Below are positions 63,884 to 64,000 of a DNA stretch of 64,000 nt, piece after piece. Each line of letters begins with the position of its first letter. Positions within the stretch are counted from its first letter, which is position 1. The translations under genes were made by a program, and so were the position numbers. A model generated the notes under the pieces. It was not told the DNA's origin. It saw nothing but the letters and a program-made list of their open reading frames with translations, and did not search any database. This DNA is from Gramella jeungdoensis (GTDB taxonomy: Bacteria; Bacteroidota; Bacteroidia; Flavobacteriales; Flavobacteriaceae), in assembly GCF_023805255.1 (NCBI RefSeq), contig NZ_JAMSCK010000001.1, forward strand, positions 1 to 64,000. Reading direction: 5' to 3'.

Positions 63884-64000
63884 ATGTTTCCTTTAAAGTC
63901 GCGCATCATACCATTTATTGCGATCGGTTTAAGCCTGATTCTTACTTCCTGCTTTAAGGATGTGGACTTTGAGCAGGCTCAGGATATAAAACTTGCACCC
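63884..64000 (+). CDS. Start of a lipoprotein gene (3' end outside window)
   Basis: The last 39 codons of the window form an open frame from the ATG at 63884: basic N-terminus MFPLKSRIIPF, hydrophobic core IAIGLSLIL and lipobox LTSC (Cys23), then FKDVDFEQAQDIKLAP. It therefore encodes the beginning of an exported lipoprotein. The rest and function lie outside the window. It is 41 nt after the YjjG-type gene, same strand. Confidence 0.75.
   Translation, partial: MFPLKSRIIPFIAIGLSLILTSCFKDVDFEQAQDIKLAP

Noticed and set aside
1-64000. Prophage, transposon, toxin-antitoxin or defence island
   Set aside because: No transposase, integrase, phage structural, restriction or toxin genes were recognised; the gene content is core and surface functions.

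Overview
The window looks like chromosomal core DNA from a marine member of the Flavobacteriaceae (Bacteroidota), broadly of the Christiangramia (Gramella) / Zunongwangia / Salegentibacter kind. The evidence is AT-rich intergenic DNA, promoters with the Bacteroidota -7 box (TAnnTTTG) instead of E. coli boxes, few Shine-Dalgarno sites, type IX secretion (T9SS) parts and cargo (GldJ, PorV, PorP/SprF, type A and type B sorting domains), a fused HPRT-adenylate kinase and a PafA phosphatase. The genus is inferred. I see no prophage, transposase, CRISPR array or recognisable defence system.

Layout. 1-1822: 3' part of a large T9SS cargo gene. 1896-8745: acyl-CoA dehydrogenase (minus), then anmK, an amino-acid dehydrogenase, the exbB-exbD-tonB energy-transduction set and folC. 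8928-19131: two small secreted alpha/beta-barrel-like proteins on either side of a 7.8-kb gene for a 2599-residue secreted protein, which is itself bracketed by two tRNA-Val genes (TAC and GAC anticodons). 19243-21092: CapA-like and VOC-like envelope proteins. 21101-25730: murF and gldJ on minus, porV on plus. 25813-29055: cdd, pdhA, pdhC. 29119-33909: a tight plus-strand run of M28 peptidase, SDR, SprT-like metalloprotein, manC and a DUF389 membrane protein. 33913-35418: an MlaE/MlaF-type transporter pair on minus. 35536-37167: pafA. 37171-39654: a three-gene minus operon of KASIII-like synthase, methyltransferase and glycosyltransferase. 39783-46523: gcvP, a UbiA-like membrane protein, an ECF sigma factor with a small zinc-finger-like protein, and an M3 peptidase. 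46734-50636: purE-purK divergent from hpt-adk and obgE. 50696-51217: DUF4136 lipoprotein. 51305-58645: a minus-strand operon of type B adhesin, PorP/SprF and OmpA-like protein. 58826-64000: TPR protein, mpl, radC, a DUF7033-type deacetylase, a YjjG-type nucleotidase and the start of a lipoprotein gene.

Themes. Cell-surface biology dominates: T9SS structural or accessory genes lie in the same window as three very large T9SS cargo proteins. Peptidoglycan synthesis and recycling (MurF, AnmK, Mpl) and purine metabolism (PurE, PurK, HPRT-Adk) are the main metabolic threads.

Points most worth a second look: a secreted protein combining a seven-blade propeller, seven LRR modules and a SusE/SusF-like domain; a 600-bp perfect direct repeat inside the type B adhesin gene; no porU in the gldJ-porV interval, where I would expect it; the HPRT-adenylate kinase fusion; and the uncharacterised KASIII-methyltransferase-GT2 operon. 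No feature here is convincingly a wholly new system; the giant propeller/LRR/Sus-like protein comes closest.
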